Virus record (IMG/VR): IMGVR_UViG_3300006922_000086
Coordinates: 1 to 33,481 of that record
Length of the DNA stretch: 33,481 nt
DNA from: a virus
Reading direction: 5' to 3' (one strand)
Shown here: one piece after another, positions 31,743 to 33,481 of the stretch
How the letters are laid out: each line of letters starts with the position of its first letter
Numbering within the stretch: position 1 is the stretch's first letter
Made by a program: the position numbers and the translations under genes
The notes under the pieces: model-generated
What the model saw: the letters and a program-made list of their open reading frames with translations, nothing else
The model's database searches: none
Told to the model about the DNA's origin: nothing

Positions 31743-31760
31743 TACTGCATCAACGCAGTA
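31743..31760 (-). promoter_or_regulatory. Palindromic operator upstream of tRNA-Trp
   Basis: TACTGC-GTTGAT-GCAGTA on the minus strand, followed by ACCTAATTAAAT, which aligns with the TATAATTAAAC after the exonuclease operator (27090-27114). The -10 here is weaker (TAATTA or CTAATT). Both palindromes fit TACTGCGTNNNTGCAGTA. Confidence 0.55.
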
Positions 31761-31784
31761 TAAGCAACAACATATTGTGGTTTG

Positions 31785-31949
31785 TTAGATACAGTGGTTC
31801 ATATCCATTAGGTGGTTGTCTGTTTCACAAGTTGGACAACCCCAGAATAATCCACGTTCATCTTCACATATAACTAATTGAGGATTGTCGTTGTCCTCAT
31901 CCAAATAAATATTGCCGCAACTAATGCACTTACATATTGTTTCAGACAT
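31785..31949 (-). CDS. 54-residue zinc-ribbon protein
   Basis: Short gene with an excellent AGGAGG seven bases before ATG 31949. Sequence begins MSETICKCISCGNIYLDED, then GLFWGCPTCETDNHLMDM: CxxC near residue 8-11 and CPTC at 38-41, so one zinc site with an acidic loop between. Resembles rubredoxin-like phage zinc ribbons. Upstream of the tRNA in the leftward operon. Confidence 0.75.
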   Translation of the reverse strand: MSETICKCISCGNIYLDEDNDNPQLVICEDERGLFWGCPTCETDNHLMDMNHCI

Positions 31950-31966
31950 AACACCTCCTTTATTTA

Positions 31967-32149
31967 TTATGTTGGGTTGATACCAGTATTGTGAATACGG
32001 ATTTGATTGATGCGTTCATGTGGTATCCGTTTCTTTTGTGAGCGATACATCTCATAAAGACCTAACTTTATTTTGGTCTGTTGATTGAGAGCTTGTCTCC
32101 AAGTAAAACACTCAGCAAGAATGTGACCATCAATCTTAATATAAAACAT
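31967..32149 (-). CDS. 60-residue basic protein, unknown
   Basis: MFYIKIDGHILAECFTWRQALNQQ suggests a beta hairpin then helix; the rest is Lys/Arg-rich (RSQKKRIPHERINQIRIHN). Leader AAAGGAAACTAA abuts the ATG, a variant of the common leader. No family recognised. 17 bases upstream of the zinc-ribbon gene. Confidence 0.6.
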   Translation of the reverse strand: MFYIKIDGHILAECFTWRQALNQQTKIKLGLYEMYRSQKKRIPHERINQIRIHNTGINPT

Positions 32150-32167
32150 TTAGTTTCCTTTCTGGTG

Positions 32168-32326
32168 CTAGTGACCTGAACTCTGACGCAATATGAAAGT
32201 GATATTGTCGGCAAAGACCAAAGCCCCTAGCACCCTGTTGTTATGGAAAAGATGTATGCAGAACTGACTCCTGTTTCCGCGTGACGTATGTATCAGGACT
32301 GTCTCCTGTGTCAGCGTGATAAACAT
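32168..32326 (-). CDS. Possible 52-residue protein
   Basis: Open frame from ATG 32326 with GGGGAG seven bases upstream, ending 18 bases before the next gene. It has a plausible amphipathic end (NRVLGALVFADNITFILRQ). Against it: part of the frame runs over a 35-base tandem repeat not in multiples of three, and no conserved motif is visible. It fills what would otherwise be a 256-base gap after the terminator at 32364-32398. Confidence 0.35.
   Translation of the reverse strand: MFITLTQETVLIHTSRGNRSQFCIHLFHNNRVLGALVFADNITFILRQSSGH
32251..32320. repeat. Imperfect tandem repeat, 2 x 35 bp
   Basis: Units 32251-32285 and 32286-32320 share ATGTAT, CAG-ACTG-CTCCTGT and GCGTGA blocks, about three-quarters identical by eye. 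Each contains CAGRACTGNCTCCTG, in the second unit a small inverted repeat (CAGGA/TCCTG). Lies near the start of the leftward operon after a terminator, so it may be a binding site pair for a regulator or initiator. Confidence 0.5.
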
Positions 32327-32347
32327 ATCTCATCTCCCCATACGTTG

Positions 32348-32355
32348 ACGCACAA
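32348..32355 (-). promoter_or_regulatory. Variant TTGTGCGT element on the minus strand
   Basis: Reads TTGTGCGTCAACGTATG on the minus strand, compared with TTGTGCGTTGACAAACGCATC at the left promoter (150-170). Positioned between the first leftward gene's terminator and the next gene, so it could restart leftward transcription. Only eight bases are exact. Confidence 0.3.
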
Positions 32356-32363
32356 CTATAGGC

Positions 32364-32398
32364 AAAAGAAAAGGGCGACCCATTTCTGAATCGCCCTT
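32364..32398 (-). terminator. Intrinsic terminator after the first leftward gene
   Basis: Minus-strand stem AAGGGCGA / TCGCCCTT (8 bp, 12-base loop) followed directly by TTCTTTT. It begins eight bases after the stop of the 138-residue gene, making that gene its own transcription unit or an attenuated leader of the operon. Confidence 0.8.
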
Positions 32399-32405
32399 GC
32401 TTGAG

Positions 32406-32822
32406 TTAGCCTACAATCGCTTTGGCGGCAGTCAGTACTGCCTGTGCGTTCTTGGCGCGGACTGACTTGGGTGTTGACTTCCAGTCTTCCCCTGTCACCT
32501 TGTTGTATACAGCCAAGTCAGCGTCATGGCGTAGCTGTAGTTCAACCAGTTCGTCCTCCATGCGATGGAAGATGTCAATCTTCTTGGCGAGATTCACATC
32601 CACAACTTCTTGGCCTTCGCCTTCGACCAGCGTGGCTATCTCTGCCTTGAGGTCGCTCATCTGCTGTAGCTTCCATTGGATGCCGTTGTTGGATGTGAAG
32701 CAAGCATCTCTGGATACTGATGCACGAAGGTAAGCGTTATGATCGCCTTCATGTATGCATACAACGTCCATTTTGAATGAGATAAGTTGTGCTAATGCTG
32801 GATTTACGTTTTTCTTAGACAT
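32406..32822 (-). CDS. 138-residue protein at the right end, unknown
   Basis: Mostly helical: MSKKNVNPALAQLISFKMDVVC start, EGDHNAYLRASVSRDACF middle, a long coiled region (DLKAEIATLVEGEG, KIDIFHRMEDELVELQLRHDADL), and an Ala-rich basic end (VRAKNAQAVLTAAKAIVG). AGGAGACAG site before ATG. Base composition is noticeably more GC- and C-rich than the neighbouring genes. First gene of the leftward block with its own terminator. A damaged inverted copy lies at 33139-33481. No family recognised. Confidence 0.75.
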   Translation of the reverse strand: MSKKNVNPALAQLISFKMDVVCIHEGDHNAYLRASVSRDACFTSNNGIQWKLQQMSDLKAEIATLVEGEGQEVVDVNLAKKIDIFHRMEDELVELQLRHDADLAVYNKVTGEDWKSTPKSVRAKNAQAVLTAAKAIVG

Positions 32823-32980
32823 GTCTGTCTCCTTCTAGGTTATCTGGACGAACCGTTCGTCCAGTGTGCTTCCGAACCACCGAACTTGCAGATAATATAC
32901 TTGCCTCACGAACGTGGCACATGGTCAGTGGAGCGAAGCCCATCTGACCTCAATTAACAAAGCCCCAGCCCCATCTGGGC
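32494..32980. repeat. Right-end fold-back, intact arm
   Basis: Holds most of the 138-residue gene plus its 150-base leader and matches, as a reverse complement, 32985-33481. Because the gene is intact here and broken there, this arm is the good copy. The leader (32823-32974) has no gene; it holds a 21-base palindrome, a GGTCAG/CTGACC stem (32923-32949), and a minus-strand TATATTAT that could be a -10 box for the operon. Confidence 0.75.
32844..32864. promoter_or_regulatory. Perfect palindrome in the leader of the first leftward gene
   Basis: Arms CTGGACGAA / TTCGTCCAG (9 bp) around CCG, ending 14 bases upstream of the AGGAG site and downstream of the presumed promoter. Either an operator or an RNA hairpin at the mRNA 5 prime end. 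Confidence 0.5.
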
Positions 32981-32990
32981 GCAAGCCCAG
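32975..32990. other. Right fold-back apex hairpin (CTGGGC-GCAA-GCCCAG)
   Basis: Perfect 6-bp stem with GCAA loop at the exact centre of the right-end inverted repeat (centre computed from the two ATG positions is 32980.5, before indels). Shares GGC-GCAA-GCC, in the same outward polarity, with the left apex. Confidence 0.7.
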
Positions 32991-33481
32991 CCAATCAAAA
33001 AGCGCATCGCCATGCGATGCACTATCTGGCTGGGACACTACCAGACGGAGGCTGGTATATTATCGGCAAGTACTGTGGTCGGTTTAGCACAGTGAGATCG
33101 AACTGTTCGGCCTGATGTTCTAGTAGGAGACAGCTAACATGTCTTAGAAAAATGTAACTCCACCTTGCATTAGCCAACTTATCTCATTCGGAATGGACGT
33201 CCTTTTAGTATGCTTACATGATTTTATGAGGCGAACATAACCTTACCGTAGGGCATCAGTGTTCAGAGTGCTATGCGGAACACCAACATCGCCTTGCATC
33301 CAACGGATGGTACGGCAGATGTGCTACGTCATGGCAGAGTTGCCTTATACGCTGGACGAAGACTAAGGCAGTTGTGGATGTGCAACTCGCCAAGACGATG
33401 CTACATCCTCCTCGTATGGCGGTCGTACTGCGCGAACTACCGCTTCCCATGACGCGCTTACTTGGCTTACAACAAGGAGTC
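32985..33481 (+). repeat. Right-end fold-back, damaged arm with broken copy of the 138-residue gene
   Basis: No intact gene in these 497 bases. From GTATATTATC (33055) onward it tracks the reverse complement of 32900-32494: AGGAGACAG, ATGTCT (33139), AGAAAAA, CATTAG, ACTTATCTCATTC, ATGGACGT, GCATCAGT, GTTGTGGATGTG, CTCGCCAAGA, GAACTAC, CATGACGC, ACAACAAGG. Roughly three-quarters identical, with indels every 10-20 bases and a TAG as third codon. Changes do not spare codon positions and hit leader and gene alike. The copy stops only because the window stops. Near the apex (32991-33050) the match is poor. Confidence 0.75.

Noticed and set aside
32996-33020. Minus-strand terminator or riboswitch-like set of stems (GCATCGC-CAT-GCGATGC followed by TTTTTG; CCCAGCCA/TGGCTGGG)
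   Set aside because: It lies in the damaged fold-back arm, where the sequence is unreliable and the intact arm has no equivalent stem.
32494-33481. Diversity-generating retroelement template/variable repeat pair
   Set aside because: The copies are inverted, differ by all base types and by many indels rather than at adenines only, and no reverse transcriptase is present.
1-33481. CRISPR array, insertion sequence, or protelomerase gene
   Set aside because: No regularly spaced repeats, no transposase, and no protein of suitable size or motif; every large gene is accounted for by virion functions.

Overview
The window reads as an essentially complete genome of a small tailed phage (about 32.85 kb between two fold-back points near positions 133 and 32,982), with T7-like podovirus virion genes. 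The low-to-moderate GC, tightly overlapping genes (ATGA/TAATG junctions), strong AGGAG ribosome binding sites and small basic proteins of a kind I associate with marine phages suggest a phage of an aquatic, probably proteobacterial host. The host itself cannot be named from the sequence.

Layout. Positions 209-25343 are all on the plus strand: small terminase subunit, a run of small and mostly very basic proteins, large terminase, portal, scaffold, a GNAT/T7 gp13-like protein, major capsid protein, a small capsid-associated protein, tail tube A and B (gp11/gp12-like), three internal virion (ejection) proteins (gp14/15/16-like, the last with an ADP-ribosyltransferase-like segment), a T7-type tail fibre N-terminal protein, a tail protein ending in an RCC1-like beta-propeller, and a lysis cassette (several small membrane proteins plus an M15 peptidase endolysin). 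A bidirectional terminator hairpin at 25349-25376 separates this from positions 32822-25415, all on the minus strand: small early proteins, a tRNA-Trp, a DUF932 protein, zinc-ribbon and HTH regulators, an Hjc-like Holliday junction resolvase, a lambda O-like initiator and a putative loader, a YqaJ-type exonuclease, an ERF annealing protein and an SSB. No RNA polymerase, DNA polymerase, helicase or integrase is visible. The phage therefore appears to pair a T7-type particle with host-dependent, lambda/P22-style replication and recombination.

Regulation. A 10-mer TTGTGCGTTG occurs four times on the plus strand ahead of the main structural blocks, with a variant on the minus strand. A palindrome TACTGCGTNNNTGCAGTA sits in two minus-strand promoter regions, with a degenerate copy before the two HTH repressor-like genes. 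Minus-strand genes share an unusually uniform leader, AGGAGAACTAA followed by ATG.

The ends. Both ends of the window fold back on themselves. Positions 1-131 are a noisy reverse complement of about 136-275, and 32985-33481 are a noisy reverse complement of 32980-32494, including a broken copy of the first leftward gene. Both turn-round points have the same apex, GGC-GCAA-GCC reading outward. This is either read-through of closed or self-priming hairpin ends of a linear genome, or a sequencing/assembly fold-back artefact. It is the most striking feature here.
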